Shown: positions 32,271-45,800, counted from the first letter of the stretch. The stretch is DNA of 64,000 bases from Sacculina carcini (GCA_916048095.2 OU696575.1:9624968-9688967); one strand, 5' to 3'. Notes: a model not told the origin generated them from the letters alone. Program-made: numbers and translations.

Positions 32271-33394
32271 ACCACCTTGTCTCCGTTCTGGTGTCATTTT
32301 TACAAGAGACCGCGAAAATGTGGCCTAACATCGCAGACATAAACATAATCATCAACAAGTAAGCGAAAAACCAAAAATTAACGTATTTAAATGAGGTCGC
32401 AACAGTGTCCTATATATTGCTTCGGACAACTAAGAAAAGAGACTTTTAGATAAAGAAATGTAACCTCATATCAAATATATATCTCTCCTCACCTCATAAT
32501 ATATCAAATACATGTTTGTTTTGTTTGTTTGAACCTAATACTCTTAGTAGCTTTTAGACTTGTAGATAAAGAAAGGTAAACCAACACTCTTAGTAACGTT
32601 TAGACTTTTAGATAAGGAAAACTAGTCTAATACACTTATTTACCAGCAAATGTCAAAAAGGTAAGAAAAGAAAGCCGAATCAATCACATCATTTGACAAA
32701 ACCATGGATTTTAATATTTACAAATAACATCGAGACAATTAAGCAATGTGGGACACGGTTAAAATAAATACTTATATTGGTTGGATGTTTTCGCATAGAG
32801 CAGGCAAAATACTTTATCATACACTTCTTCACATTTGAAGATTAAAAATTCCTGCCTAGTACGACATTTATTTAGCATTGAGATGCACCTCTCGATAGTT
32901 ACTGACGTAGCCTGGTTTTTTGCAGAAAATCGTGCGTAGTGGGAGATATTTATTGGTTAATTGTGCTGAAAATTTTCAACAAATGGCTGCCTAAGGCTTT
33001 TTTGATGCAGCCCAATTTTCACACACATCGTTGCCGACGTCCATGTCTGTTTAATGCTCAATTTGAAAGCCATGCTATTTGACCATTTTGACCTTCCGCT
33101 CTCATATCCCATCTCATTTCATCTTTTATCCAGATTCATACCGTATTTGTTGATTGTATCTGCCAAAAATTATCAAAAACCGTGTTCAAGTCCCTTGATA
33201 ACAAGAAAAATGACTAAACGTAACCTAAAAACAAAAAAAGTAGCCTGACGATGAAAAAGCAACTTTTGGTAACCTAATAACTTTTTTAATAATTATCATA
33301 AACAAGATTTTTATGGTGTGTTGGGTAACTTATGAAAAAGTGACCTTTAGGTGAAAAAGTAACTGTATTTACTTTTGGGAGCCCTATCGATATC

Positions 33395-33631
33395 ATATGA
33401 TTCAAGGTTATTGGGCATGTTTAACCTTACCGAAAATGTTCTGTTGATTAATCGATTCCGTAGCTGTATAGGTGTTATTGCCGAAATCACACACTAATGA
33501 TAAAATATTTGCTTAAATTGCCTGTGTTTAATTACACGCCCAAACCTGAAAAATTAGCCAAGAGCTTGGTGATCGTTATAAACTCGATTTAGGGGCTTAA
33601 AGATATTTCGCAAATTGAGTGCATCACATCA
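33395..33631. other. non-coding spacer between two hAT-type elements
   Basis: No gene or repeat recognised. Confidence 0.35.
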
Positions 33632-34853
33632 GTTCAGACTATAGATGCGACCTAAGAAAAATGATGTTTTTATATATAAAAAAACGTTTTTTCCCAAAAT
33701 CCTCGACCTCAAAAACAGTTTTTTTGTTTTTTAAGAGCCATGCAAATAATTTAAATTATAGAAATGATATATTTGGGATTTTGAATGAATTATTTTTATC
33801 AACACGAGTTATTCATGCTAATAGTGACCCTATCAAATTGAATTATCATTAAGTATGCACAATAAAAGTGTTATAATGTGTCTGAAATACCTAATACCAT
33901 TGTTTGCACGGTACTGTGCGGCACTTATATGTACAGTACATCTTTGCATTCAATTATTAAGTGTATCATTGTGAAAAAAGCAGGATTTGAGAACCGTTTT
34001 TTCTGCTAAAACCTGAAACTGCTTATAAAAACAACAGGTGGTATTTTTTTAACATATTACTTTTCTCCTACCAGAAATGAACTACGTTGATTATAATAAC
34101 TTTCATCATTTCATTCAACAGATAAATTATTTGCAAATCTAAAAGTACAAACACTGCAAATATTTGCACAAAGCCTACAAATATACACATAAACTTAGTG
34201 TCCCTAATGAGACTACGAATAAAAGCGGGTCACATTATTCAGAGTGGCAATCCTGACCAGAAAAACAGACAATATTTTCGTGTAGGAAAAAACGACTGAG
34301 GAAATGTATTTAATGTACAAAAAGGTATTTAAACACAAAAAACTACATCAAAGAAACCATCATCCATCACACCAGGTCTAAAAACAGGTTACTAATAAAA
34401 AACCAATAAATTTGGTTCAACTTTCCTTGATCTGCCGCCAATTTTTTCCAAAATCTCTACATCTACGAAACCCATTAAAAATACATTTTGAAAAAAACCA
34501 TGGTATAAAAAAACAGTTTGAATCAAGTGGTTTAAACAGCCGCTTATACCAGCAGGCTACTTGCTATACAAAAGGTATTTGAACGCACATCAATCAAATC
34601 TATCTGTCATAGAGACTGTTCTAGAAAGCATTGTTTCATTAAAAATGCGTTAGTTAGTAAATATAAGTTAGTAAATAAGCGTTAGTAAATATAAGTTTGT
34701 CAAAAAAACACTTGACCAACCAATTAACTTGTACTGTTCTCCTGTCAACATTTTCTGAATCTGTGCATTACTAAAGCGAATTTAAAACCAGTTTGAAAAT
34801 ATCATTGCATTTTTTCATAAAAAATATGGTTTCTTTAAAAAAAACATGATTGC

Positions 34854-35190
34854 TGTAGAAAATGTAATGAGTATACAAAAGAACAATATCACACCAGAAA
34901 ACCTCACAATGAATATAATACACCAACACAGAAAAACACAACACTCAAACGCCACTCAACGCGAAACTCCATCCACACACTCGCCACTCTCACCAACAAC
35001 AGCTCCGCAACGCAAGCGCGCCTTCCTATTTGTCACCTCGCATCACGTGACCTTTTCGCGCACACACGCATACACTCTGGTGTTTCCATATGAAAACATA
35101 CACCTACGTCAAAGGGTCAACAGTACAGATGCACTTTTACACACCGCAAACACGCGCAACGATCAAGGCACGCATACACTTCTACACACC

Positions 35191-35235
<45 letters not shown>

Positions 35236-35345
35236 GATAAATGTACGCATACACTTCTACACAACGCAAGCACACACACACACACACACAAATAATGATA
35301 AAAGTACGCATACACTTCAACACGTTTGTTAACATCAAACCTACA
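34854..35345 (-). repeat. 3' LTR of fossil 2
   Basis: Read on the minus strand, starts TGTAGGTTTGATG and ends CATTTTCTACA. Contains two CA/TG microsatellites near 35195-35233 and 35270-35291. Confidence 0.9.
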
Positions 35346-36430
35346 CCTCCTCGTGATTGTTACAATCACATAGATAGCACACTCGACCGCCTCCACGCCT
35401 TGCACGAATTCGTTCTGATCTCCGGATCGGAACGTTCTCACTGGATTTCGCCAGGCTGATCTGGTTACTCTCGTCATCACGCGTACTTATCTGCGGCGCC
35501 ACAGGAAACCACGCGATTAGTTCCTCCTCATCGTCCTCCTTTGTCTCCTCCACGAACTCCTCCGCATGCTTCGTCTGTCTCTCAGCTTCTCTTTCGAGTC
35601 TTGGTCTCAAATCACGAATGTGTCTGTTCGTCCCGTCCACCTGCACACACTGGGCAGAAATAACACCAGTCACCACACCTTCAGCATATTTATCAGTACA
35701 TCTGGCACTTGGCGGCTTCACCCAGACCAAATTGCCCACTTTGTATTTCGAAGCGGCTGCTTCTTTCACCTCCGGCGACGCCTGGTCACATTTCGTCCTC
35801 ACCTCGTAGTTGTGCAATAACGAAGCGGGCGAACTGCTGGCGGAACTATCGTCTATACAAATAGACGTTATACAAATAGACACGTTAACGTGCGAGGTTA
35901 TACAAATAGACAGCTTCAGCAACCGCACATCCTTTTCTCGCGGCAATGACCTTCACTGTTTTATGATTACGCTCAACAATGCCGTTGCCAGACGGCACGT
36001 AGGCGCATCTGAATCTCAGACTCACTCCCCATTCCTTAACAAAGTGGCCGAACCGTTGACTGCGAAATGACGTTTCATTGTCTGTGAGAATAGACACCGG
36101 TGGGCCACGTTCAAAAAACACTTCCTGTAGCTTCTAGATCACGTGTTCAACACCGTGAGACCGCAACTCCCTCCAGACAGCAAATCGAGAAGGACCACAG
36201 TCAATTAGTGTGAAATACATCTTGCCTCTTAAGTGCGTTATGTCCATGGCTAACCGTTCCCACATTTTATCCACACTCAGTTGCCCTCTTTTCCACTTTA
36301 CTGATAGTGGATCAATGGATTTACAAACTTCGCATGCCGACACCGCTTTTGCAACATCTCTTCGACTTGCGTTATTTCCAGACCTTACAAAATAGAGACT
36401 TCGCTTGACTCCTGGGTGTCCAATCTCGTA
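35346..36430 (-). CDS. integrase region of fossil 2
   Basis: The minus strand shows zinc-binding (HPGVKRSLYF, CEVCKSIDPLSVKWKRGQL), catalytic core (AMDITHLRGKMYF, ILTDNETSF, CAYVPSGNGIVERNHK) and a C-terminal domain (YKVGNLVWVKPP, HIRDLRPRLE). Confidence 0.8.
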
Positions 36431-37560
36431 GTGCACCCTGCGGTTGTGATCCTCTGGTTTCACCATCACTGCGCAACATGATACTGCGCGCTCATTTTCA
36501 CATGTACATCTGTTTTCTAGCCATTTTCTGGGCACACGAGTAAGTCGATCTGCCTTTTTTTCTTTCGATGAAACCAGCTTCACGCTGACTTTCAACTGAT
36601 ACTCGTCAATGAGACATTTGACAATATCCAATTTTCTGCACACGAGCATTTCTCCGGCCGCCTTTGTGCGCAGACGCGATATATCACTCAACAGATCAGA
36701 CATCCATCGAGCAACAGTCTCAGAATCAGTCATCAGCTCAATTTCGTTAAAGTGCCACACGAGAGCCAAATTTAGACCTTTTATGACTGCCTCCAGTTCT
36801 GCCATGTTAATGTGCTGTACGTTGTTTTTCCTCAGCCAGCTGCCGTCCTCAACAATCTCGCCATCCACCTCGATTGCAGCTCCAAGAGCAAGGTTGCTTG
36901 CATCGACCCACACTCGAGCTTTTTCTCCTCGCACCGCCCATCGACCACGCACAGGGTCATGTTTTGCCAGATCAGTCGAGACGCTTTGGAGACACTCTTG
37001 AAGAAATTCACTTTTTATTGCTTCATGCCATGAACTGCTGCTTTCACTTGCGATTCTATTGATATATGCAGTCGCCACACGTAACCACCCACAAACTGGA
37101 TAGTGCCCGGTCCATTTGCTGCAGACAGAAAACACCGTCCGACGAGTCACGCGTTCAGGTAACGTACAGACACCACCGTCACGCGAACATCTCAATTTTT
37201 GGTCTTCCTGTGAAACCCACAAACCCAGAAGTCTAGTCCCAGCTTCGACGCTCTCACTGTCCTTACACACCAATCCATGTTCACACAAATGTTTCCTCAC
37301 GTGCTCAACACTGACCAAATTTTTATTTACCAGCATATCGTCAACATACGGGACAACTCCTGATTCAACCCGCTCATCCAATTTATTCACGGTTTTGAGC
37401 ACTGCCTTCAAAATCAACGGAGCTACATTAAACCCAAATCCCAATCTTGTAAGACAGTATCTTTCATCTTTAATCATTACAGTTTGATATTGCCACAAAC
37501 TAGGATGAATTCTAATCTGCAAATACGCCTTCTTCAAATCCAAGACAGCAACATTATCTC
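36431..37560 (-). CDS. RT and RNase H region of fossil 2
   Basis: The minus strand shows RT palm (MDLKKAYLQIRIHP, RLGFGFNVAP, VPYVDDMLV near 37345) and RNase H (VWVDASNLALGAAIEVDG, HINMAELEAVIKGLNLAL near 36780-36920). It copies element RNA into DNA. Confidence 0.85.
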
Positions 37561-38413
37561 ATAACCTCCTCCAGTTCCTCAAAACATCAGCACAAACATC
37601 AGCGTCCCTGGTATGAGCATCTATGAAAGAATTCAACTCCCTGAACTCCATTACTGGTCTTACCTTATTCCGCTGCGGCACAGCCATCAGCGGTATCAGT
37701 CCCCTCGCAGGGCCAAGTCTTCCTTCGTCGTACTTCACGAGCCAGCCATTCTCCATCCAACACCGTAACTCGTCATCAAAAGCCCCTTGAATACCAGCGT
37801 CCAGGCGATACGACTCCAAATGGTTTTTCAAAACACTCGGACCTTCTCCGCCATCCCACTTCCATTCCGCTGTCCACGATTTGTCTGACGCGTCATATAC
37901 AACTGTAAAATCTGTCTCGTCGACTTTCAGGTTCTTATTGCAAGGATTCACTTCATCGTGCAGATCATGGCGCGCTACATATGCAACACCAAACACTGGC
38001 CTTAAGTCCGCTGAGAACGAAAGACCACCCAGCAGCGACATAGCATCTAGTCCAGCCACAAAACGATAATCGAACAAGCACTCTGTAACCACAATAGCTT
38101 TTAGCTCAACTGATTTACCGTCCACGCGCAGCACTACGTTACTCTCCCCTGCGCACCGAATCATCCCTCCATTCATTGCGTACACACTGACGGTCGACCT
38201 GTCAACTTTTTTCCCGCACAATGACATGTGTATTAAGCTTCTGGTGCATCCGGTGTCAACCACCACTGGACAGGACACACCGTTTACCTCGGCGACGACA
38301 GTCACAAGCGCCTTTTGTATGGTTTTGGAGAGGAGGCTGGCGCACACCGCCTCTCCTTCTCGTTTAACGAGCACGACGCCTGCACATGTACCTTTTCTAC
38401 GCATCCATAACAC
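37561..38413 (-). CDS. protease and RT-entry region of fossil 2
   Basis: The minus strand shows retropepsin VVVDTGCTRSLIHMSLCG near 38230-38290 and, further left, the RT entry (GPARGLIPLMAVPQRNKVRP, MEFRELNSF) near 37620-37720. Confidence 0.8.
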
Positions 38414-38952
38414 GTGATGTTTCCAAACGACTTCTTGCTCCTACAATTTCTCGATATGTGACCTACGCGATCACAATTAAAACATTTGGGGCCTGCTCCA
38501 AGTACACAATTCGTCGTTGAACTCAAGCCGGGCGCCACGCTGCTCATATCTGAAAGAATTGTCCTTGCTCTCTCAATGACTTCTTTGAACATCATCCCAT
38601 CCAAATTGGCATTCGCCCTTAATACTTCTCTCACCTTGACAGTTAGACCCCTGACGAATGCACACCTCAACGTGATGTCTGCAGTGATGCCACAACAGGT
38701 GCCCAACTTCTCCAGGTCCGATGCGAACACATCCACAACCTCACGGTCCCGAAGTTAACGGTCCACGAATCGGTCCAGAGACAAATACGGGTCAGTCCCA
38801 AAAGCTCGCTGTAGCGCAAAACATACCTTCTCCATGTTGAGCTGGTCGTCAGAGCTGAGACGATCAACTACGGCGTAAGCATTCCCGGTCAACCTCATCA
38901 TGACGACTGTTGCCACAGCGGTGACGCCTGTCAGCCGACACATCTTCCTCAC
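38302..38952 (-). CDS. gag region of fossil 2
   Basis: The minus strand shows a gag core (RLSSDDQLNMEKVCFALQRA, LRCAFVRGLTVKVREVLRAN) and a zinc knuckle CFNCDRVGHISRNC near 38450. Confidence 0.75.
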
Positions 38953-39083
38953 CTTTCCGAGCCACTCTGACGGGTCGTTTTTTCGTCATACTCAGGTATA
39001 AGCCGAATGTCAAGTGATGAACTCCCACCGACGACTTGTGACTGCAGCATTTGTTCAGTTCGCTCCTTGTAGCCGAAATAGCT

Positions 39084-39420
39084 TGTAGAAAATGTAATGA
39101 GTGTACCAAAAAACAATATCACACCAGAAAACCTCACAAGGAATATAATACACCAACACAGAAAAACACAACACTCAAACGCCACTCAACGCGAAACTCC
39201 ATCCACACACTCGCCACTCTCACCAACAACAGCCCCGCAACGCAAGCGCGCCTTCCTATTTGTCACCTCGCATCACGTGACCTTTTCGCGCACACACGCA
39301 TACACTCTGGTATTTCCATATGAAAACATACACCTACGTCACAGGGTCAACAGTACAGATGCACTTTTACACACCGCAAACACGCACAACGATCAAGGCA
39401 CACATATACTTCTACACACC

Positions 39421-39475
<55 letters not shown>

Positions 39476-39599
39476 GATAAATGTACGCATACACTTCTAC
39501 TCAACGCAAACACATACACACACACATACACACACACACACACAAATATTGATAAAAGTACGCATACACTTCAACACGTTTGTTAACATCAAATCTACA
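39084..39599 (-). repeat. 5' LTR of fossil 2
   Basis: Matches 34854-35345 with longer CA tracts (39426-39472). Its inner edge, read on the minus strand, is followed by GCTATTTCGGC, as in fossil 1. Confidence 0.9.
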
Positions 39600-39735
39600 A
39601 TTGCTCAATGAATTGGTTTTGTTCTGCTGACAAATTATTTCAAATATCCACATAATTAAAACCACCTTTAAAAACATGGGTTTCATCAATGAAAAAACCT
39701 AAACCACCGGACCCGGATGCACTTTCAAATAGTCT

Positions 39736-40151
39736 TTTAACTGAAAACAAACTACAGTATATTTACACACAGGCGCGCGTGGGCATCGCTGCCCCATGCG
39801 TGCCTACAAGACGTCACGCCAAAACCGCCAGCGCCTCAAGCACGTCTCTCCGCTCACACCGTGACACACAGGAGCACACACCGACACACACACACGCACA
39901 GTACTCGCACCCGCCGCAACAACTAATCAGCGGCGAGTCGGTCACTCGCTCAACCCCGCGGGGCATGGACAATCCACAGCGTGACACTCATACACACATA
40001 CAAACACATACATACAAACACATACATACAAACACAGTAAACGACACGAACATAAACGCTAATCACACACACACACACACACTAACCCATACACACTCCA
40101 ACGCACTCACACACACTCTATCTCTCGCTCACAATTCATAATCAAACCACA
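39736..40151. mobile_element. solo LTR, family B, copy 2
   Basis: Flanked by a perfect 5-bp TSD AGTCT (39731-39735 and 40152-40156). Shares the GGCGCGCGTGGGCATC core and CACA-rich body with copy 1 (21946-22329). Family A sequence continues on both sides. Confidence 0.85.
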
Positions 40152-40499
40152 AGTCTCCTGGAATATTTATTTATAAATACTTTTGTTTTGTATACTATTA
40201 TTAAATTATCTTCGAAATAAGACACGTAAAGATGTACAAAACATCAATTAAACTCATTTCTATGTACTAAAATCCAACATCCGATAACAATCGGGGTTAA
40301 TTCTAAAAATAAAAAATATATAAAAACTACAAAAAACATGTTTATGCAAATAAACGCAAAAACGGGTTTTTCGCATCACTAGTTCAGACTAGAATATAAT
40401 CAGCAGCATACATATAGTGTTATGTAAAATTGAAGCAGAAATATTGTCGATCATCAATTTACATTAGTACGTGTTAATTATCTGAGCAGGCTGCCGTCT

Positions 40500-41010
40500 G
40501 CTGTGAACTCCAACATCAATGATGAAAGCGAGCATATTGAGAGACACATTTATCAAATTTCTCATGACAACGAGTGTAGTCATACTGAATGGTGTCGTAG
40601 GCAATCGTCAGACCCATGTTTATCTGAAGCCAAGCATCAGTTAGAACAGAACGGATGTGTGTCTACAGGACCTCTACGAAGGCTTGCCCACCTTGAGATT
40701 GCAAGACGGAGTGATATCCAAGAGCGGCCGAATCGTTGTGCCCGAGAAATGGCAACGGCAAGTAGTTAGTGATGTTCATAAACAGGGACATTTTGGCATG
40801 AAAAAACGTTGGAAACAGCAGAGCGATATTATTATCTTGAAGCTATGGAGAAGAAGGTTCAAAACGTGTGTCAAGGATGTGTTATATGCGCCAAAAACAA
40901 ACGATCATGTCAACCCAAGGTGTCTTTGAACACGCCAATTATCGAAGTATCCGAACCTAGACAAGCAATAGCCTTGGACATAGCTGTAGCTGTAGCAATA
41001 GCTGGACATA
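40500..41010 (+). pseudogene. Gypsy integrase zinc-binding fragment (fossil)
   Basis: The plus strand reads LRLQDGVISKSGRIVVPEKW, QVVSDVHKQGHFGMKKRW, VQNVCQGCVICAKNKRSCQP and EVSEPRQAIALDIA, the HHCC domain and the start of the catalytic core of a Gypsy integrase. No LTRs identified. Broken. Confidence 0.8.
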
Positions 41011-42593
41011 GCAGATGGATGAAGCGAAAGAGAAGCATCCTCGGACGATGGTCAGTCCTGGTGACACGGTGTTAATCAATAATGTATCAATTATCACTAA
41101 TTATAGTTAGTCACTAAAACACATCAATATGATTGAAAGAATATATGTAGGTGTGATATTTAGCAATTGCTGACAACGAGACAACATACATGCATAAACA
41201 CATACATATATACACAGCATATAACAAGTTATAAACGAACAATACAACTACTTGGAGCCATGTGTCAGTGATTGAACTGTCATTGTGTGGTGCTTGGAGA
41301 TTTCGGGCAACACTGCTGCGAATCTGAGCCGCGCTGCGATGCTGTATCGCAACCGGTGTCATATTGTCACTTAGGAAATGTATCTGCGCTGTGTGTATGC
41401 CTGTCTGTGTGCATGTGATCTTGCGTTGGCTATTGCACACAACATTGTAAAAGGAGTTGGCCTATTGCGTCTGCACGGACATTGGTTCTCTTGGTGTTGG
41501 CACGGCTATACTGGTCCTCTTGCGTTGGTGGGAATATCGTGACAAGGATGTAATATTGTTGGTGTTTATATATTCTTAGTTGTGTGCAATTTGTTATTTT
41601 TGTAATGTATATATATATATGTATAATGTATATTGCGAATTTGTCGGGCCATGCGTTCTATATAATATGTGCATTATTGTGTTTGCTTTTAGATTTACAG
41701 TTAAGACACAACAATACATCGTTTATCAGATGCTTGTGTCAGTAAATCCGGCCTAACACCATCGGATTCCCCCACCGTCGCAATAAAAGATATGCCTAAT
41801 AATGGGGATAACATCTACACGAACACACATCAGACACATCTCCATAAACGATTTTGCTAGCTTTTTTCAAAAATGCATTGGCAAAATTGATTAGGACGAA
41901 TTAAAGTTACTGTTTAAAAATGTAATATTTTGCATTATGTTAATACAAATGATTTTCTATAGTTTTCGTGTGTTGACAGATTGCAGGAACTATTGCCATA
42001 CTCTGATGAAAACAAATTTATATTTGGAATGTAAAATGGTTTAAAAGAAACTATTCACATGAATCGCAGTATATTTAATAACTTAAAATAATTGTATTTG
42101 TTATGTTTGTTGTTTTTGTTACTCATTATTTTTTGTTAGTAGAGTGACATAAGCAGAGTGCGCCACCAAATTTGAAGTTATATTTGCGAAGAACACGTTT
42201 TTAGATTATTGCCGGTTTTCACTGAAGTACGCTTGAATTTATTGGTTAATTTGCGTCAATCAAGTGAGTTTGCGTCATTGTATGTTGATTCACAACTGTT
42301 TCGACCCGTTGATGTGATTCAGATGTTGGTACTTTATTTCCTGCCAAAATATGACCCTATTTGCTTCTGATGAGGTTCTTAAGTGTGTGGTTGATTGTGT
42401 TGATCATACATAGGCTTATCATTTTTTGCTTCATTTTTCATTTTGTTGCCGTGCATATTCTTCGAAACGTTTAACAAAATACGTTTTCAAAACATTCAAA
42501 CAAACATATTTTAACGAGCGAACTCAAAGGAGCGCTTCTCGAAAAACCTTGATATTTATGAATATTCTTTTGTGCAATCATTATAGCTGATAA
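41011..42593. other. intergenic region upstream of INTS14
   Basis: AT-rich; a (TA)n stretch at 41607-41622; no element or gene recognised. The INTS14 promoter and 5' UTR must lie here. CAATCATTATAG just before the start codon (ending at 42585) could be a 3' splice site for a 5' UTR intron, or simply leader. Confidence 0.45.
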
Positions 42594-42803
42594 ATGCCGA
42601 CCATCATTCTTCTCGACGTCTCGCTGTCGATGCTGCGTCCGCTCGACGCAAGCACTGCAGACATCAATGACGACACTCCATCATCAAGCAGCAATAACAA
42701 CAAGGGTCAAGCAGGAGACACGGTGCTAGATTTGGCACGACAGGGCGTCAATCAACTGTTGGACCATATTACCGCCAACTGTCCACTCGAGTATGTGTGT
42801 CTG
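42594..42803 (+). CDS. INTS14: INTS14 exon 1
   Basis: ATG to CTG|GTGGGT, phase 0. Encodes the first vWA strand, a polar insertion (SSSSNNNKG) and DLARQGVNQLLDHITANCPL. Confidence 0.93.
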
Positions 42804-45800
42804 GTGGGTGCGCTACTGTGCTGCCTCTGCTAGTGTATCTGTATGTGTGTATGCCTGTGTATCTCTCTATCGGTGTATTTTTGTCGTGTGACGGTCTAAT
42901 TTGCGATGTGTTTTTTGCGCTCTGAGCCAATTTACCGTGAAAGCAGACACAATCTCGTACATTTTTCTTGTTGAAATGTTCATTCCTGTTTCATTATAAT
43001 CGTTGTTTCATTATAATTTCAATTATGAGCATACTGCTAATATTGATTGAAGTTTTAATGTTCATTTTTTCAGTCATGAATTTTCTTGAGCATGCTCTAT
43101 TTATACCCCTTTATAAGGCACTGCAGTTGGGACAATTCTAATACTTTGTTTCCACTTAATTTGTAGTTTTACGGTATTTAGTTTTCGTCGTGTATGTTGT
43201 CCAATAGGCACACAACAAACGTACGAACTTATTCATCGTTCATCACCATATTTGGAAACTGTTCATCGTGTTCACCCAGTGTTCAGTGTATGTATTGTGT
43301 ATGCGTGTATTTGTGTGTATGTGTGTGAGCCTTGTTACAGTCAGTCTGATTCTAGCCTCGCTTGGGTGTGCTTCTATATTATTATTATTATTATTATTAT
43401 TAATCACAGGCAAATGCAGTAGCATCATAAGAGTGCAGGCATTATTACCACCATGCTGTAGCCCAAAAGATGTACGGGAAGCGCCCAAAAGATTCAGAGA
43501 GAAAGAGAGTTGTAAAAGGAAATAATTATAGCTAGTTGTGTGTATGTATGTATGTAATAGTTTATCGTATTCACTGCGGCTGTGTCAGATGACATTCAGT
43601 TCGACGTGCGACACGCCCTCACAGTGTGCCGGCGTCAACGGCGGTGTCAGCGGTAATTTCACGCGCGACCTGAGCCAGCTGCGCGCCGGCCTGGCGTCGA
43701 TAACCAGCGCCAGCGTGGTGGACGGCGGCGACTCCACCTGTGTCTACACGGCGCTGTGCAGTGTCGACGCCGTGCTGCGACAACAACGACATCTGGTGGC
43801 CGATTCTGCGGCCGATGTTTGTCGGGTGTGTGTGTGTGTGTGATTATTGGTGTTTTTAATTCATTACCTTCCGGTGATCTCATGAAATTACTCAAAAATA
43901 ACCATGTTTCGTTGTTTTTTATCTTTGTTAGTACACACATAGTCATTTGGCTATATAATCATACTTAATAATTTGACTATATTTTAGGAACATATTTCTC
44001 TGATATCGACGCAATATTTTTCAATTTTTTGTTGTTGAAATTAATTGATATACAAGCCTATTGGGATTATATACGACACGCCCCGCTATGGGCCCAATAT
44101 TCAGCCAGTTAACTCCCGGTAGAGTCCACCTGGGAGGTGTGTTGATGAAAGATCCGGACTGGGCCAGGATTCGAACCGCGAACCTGTCAGGCTTATCAGT
44201 ATTCGTAGTCAGTATCAGTTAGCGCTTGTGCAAACGTGTAGTGAAGCGTCAAATATGTCACTGACTCGCGCGGTACATTTCGGTTGGCTGCATTTGACTA
44301 ATGTGCATGTGTTTCTTCAAATGTCTCGTTAAAATAGAAGTGCATGACAATCTAGTTGTGTTTCTAGTGCGATTTTGTCGGATTTAATCCGTTTGCGTGG
44401 TTTCCTCGTTCGTCAATGATGTATCATAAGTGTCAGTTTTTTGTTTATATATTTGTGTTGATCTTCCTGGTCTCTTATATTTCGGGGGCGCCATATCTTG
44501 TCATATGTTATATTTTACTTTGCATTATCCACTTCCCATTTCACTTGACTTTGTTATTTTTGTTGTCGCTGTCAGGTGATTCTGGTGAGCGAGGGGGGGT
44601 TGGGCATGGGCGCCACTTCTCTGCCCAGTCTGTTGCGCACGCACCACGCCTCGCCCTCGTCCCCCGTCTCCCCACTGCCGCCGGCGCTGGGGGCGCGTGC
44701 GAGCGCGACCGCCCCCGCGCCGCGACTGACACCGCTGTGCTACGCCGCGCGGCTCGAAGTTGTTCTGCTCAACAGCGGCGCGTTTCTTCGACGACACTAT
44801 ATCAGCGCCATCTATCGGCAATTGATTCGTGCCGTGGCTGCTGATGGCAGTGTGCACTGTGTGGACGGCCCACTGAACTCTGCGGTATGTTTCTGTGTGT
44901 GTAAATTGTAAATTGTAAAATTGTAAATTGTAAATATATTGCCAGGAAAAAAACAGTTCACACGAAAATCATCAGAAAAAAAAACAGACATACGGCTATG
45001 TTCGTCGAGCAACTGCTCTTAGACGAACATGTAATAATGAATGAAACGGATTCAATTAACAATCAATTATCACGCGACAGAATATTTACACATGCATACA
45101 TATACACACACATATACACATATATATACACATATGCATACATATACATACATACATATATGCACATACATACACATGCATACACTCATACATACACACA
45201 TACATACGTACATACATGCATACATATTCCCAGATCGCATTAAACGCTGAAAAAGATAAACAATCAATACGTGGGCAAATATGAAAATGAATCCGTTATC
45301 ATTGCAGGAAAATGTTAATGGTCGACGTCAGTTTTATTCAGGAAGTGATTTTTCAGTTTCTTTTTGAGCTGTTTTAGTGAGGTAGATGTTTCTAAGAAAT
45401 CTATTTCCGAAGATAAATTATTCCAAATGTCTGCTCCTTGATATAATAGGCTGTTTTGAAGAAGTTTTGTTCTGAACTTTGGAACCGCAAGGTCATTATT
45501 GTTTCTGATATTGTGATAACGGTTGTCCAAGCGATAGAAAATTGTATTGATCTCCTTATGTTCGTATAGTAGCCGATAGACAAAAAGGATTATGAAGTAT
45601 TCGCGTATAGAGCCGAAACGTAGTAATTTCATTGCTGAGTAAGAATTTGTTGTTGAATCAAACTTTTTTAGCTTCATAATACATCTAATAATTTTGTTTT
45701 GTGCAACTTTTATTCGTTTTAAATAAGATGGCCACGTGCATGACCAGATTGGTACACAATATATGAGGTGGGGGTAAATGAGAGTGAAGTATATACTACG

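Larger units (their letters stand above)
27353..33386. mobile_element. hAT-type element, family C, opened by an LTR element
   Basis: Left terminus TAGGGCTATAAAAAAGTAAC at 27353; right terminus reversed, TAGGGCTCCCAAAAGTAA, ending at 33386. The flanks TTGATATC (27345-27352) and TCGATATC (33387-33394) form a 7/8 match, an 8-bp TSD. Without the LTR insertion (27735-32270 plus TSD) the element is about 1.5 kb. A second terminus-like stretch (TAGGGCTGCCAAAAAAGTTA) at 27588 hints at an internal duplication or another copy. No transposase recognised in the right arm (32276-33386). Confidence 0.72.
34854..39599 (-). mobile_element. LTR retrotransposon, Ty3/Gypsy-like (fossil 2)
   Basis: LTRs 34854-35345 and 39084-39599, a few per cent apart by eye, so fairly young. 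A perfect 5-bp TSD ATTGC (34849-34853 and 39600-39604). Minus-strand parts from right to left: gag with a zinc knuckle, aspartic protease, RT, RNase H, integrase, then a GAGG-rich tract next to the left LTR. It is broken, with a few breaks. Same lineage as fossil 1 in gag, protease, RNase H and integrase style and in the post-LTR sequence. Confidence 0.92.
33640..40381. mobile_element. non-autonomous hAT, family A, copy 2, with two nested insertions
   Basis: Starts TATAGATGCGACC at 33640; ends GCATCACTA at 40381. A perfect 8-bp TSD GTTCAGAC lies at 33632-33639 and 40382-40389. Sequence pieces 33640-34853, 39605-39735 and 40157-40381 correspond, inverted, to copy 1 (5315-6824). It is opened by an LTR element (34854-39599) and by a solo LTR (39736-40151), each with its own TSD. 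No transposase. Confidence 0.9.

Noticed and set aside
44525-44857. Minus-strand Arg-rich frames over INTS14 exon 3
   Set aside because: Shadow frames of a GC-rich coding exon on the plus strand.
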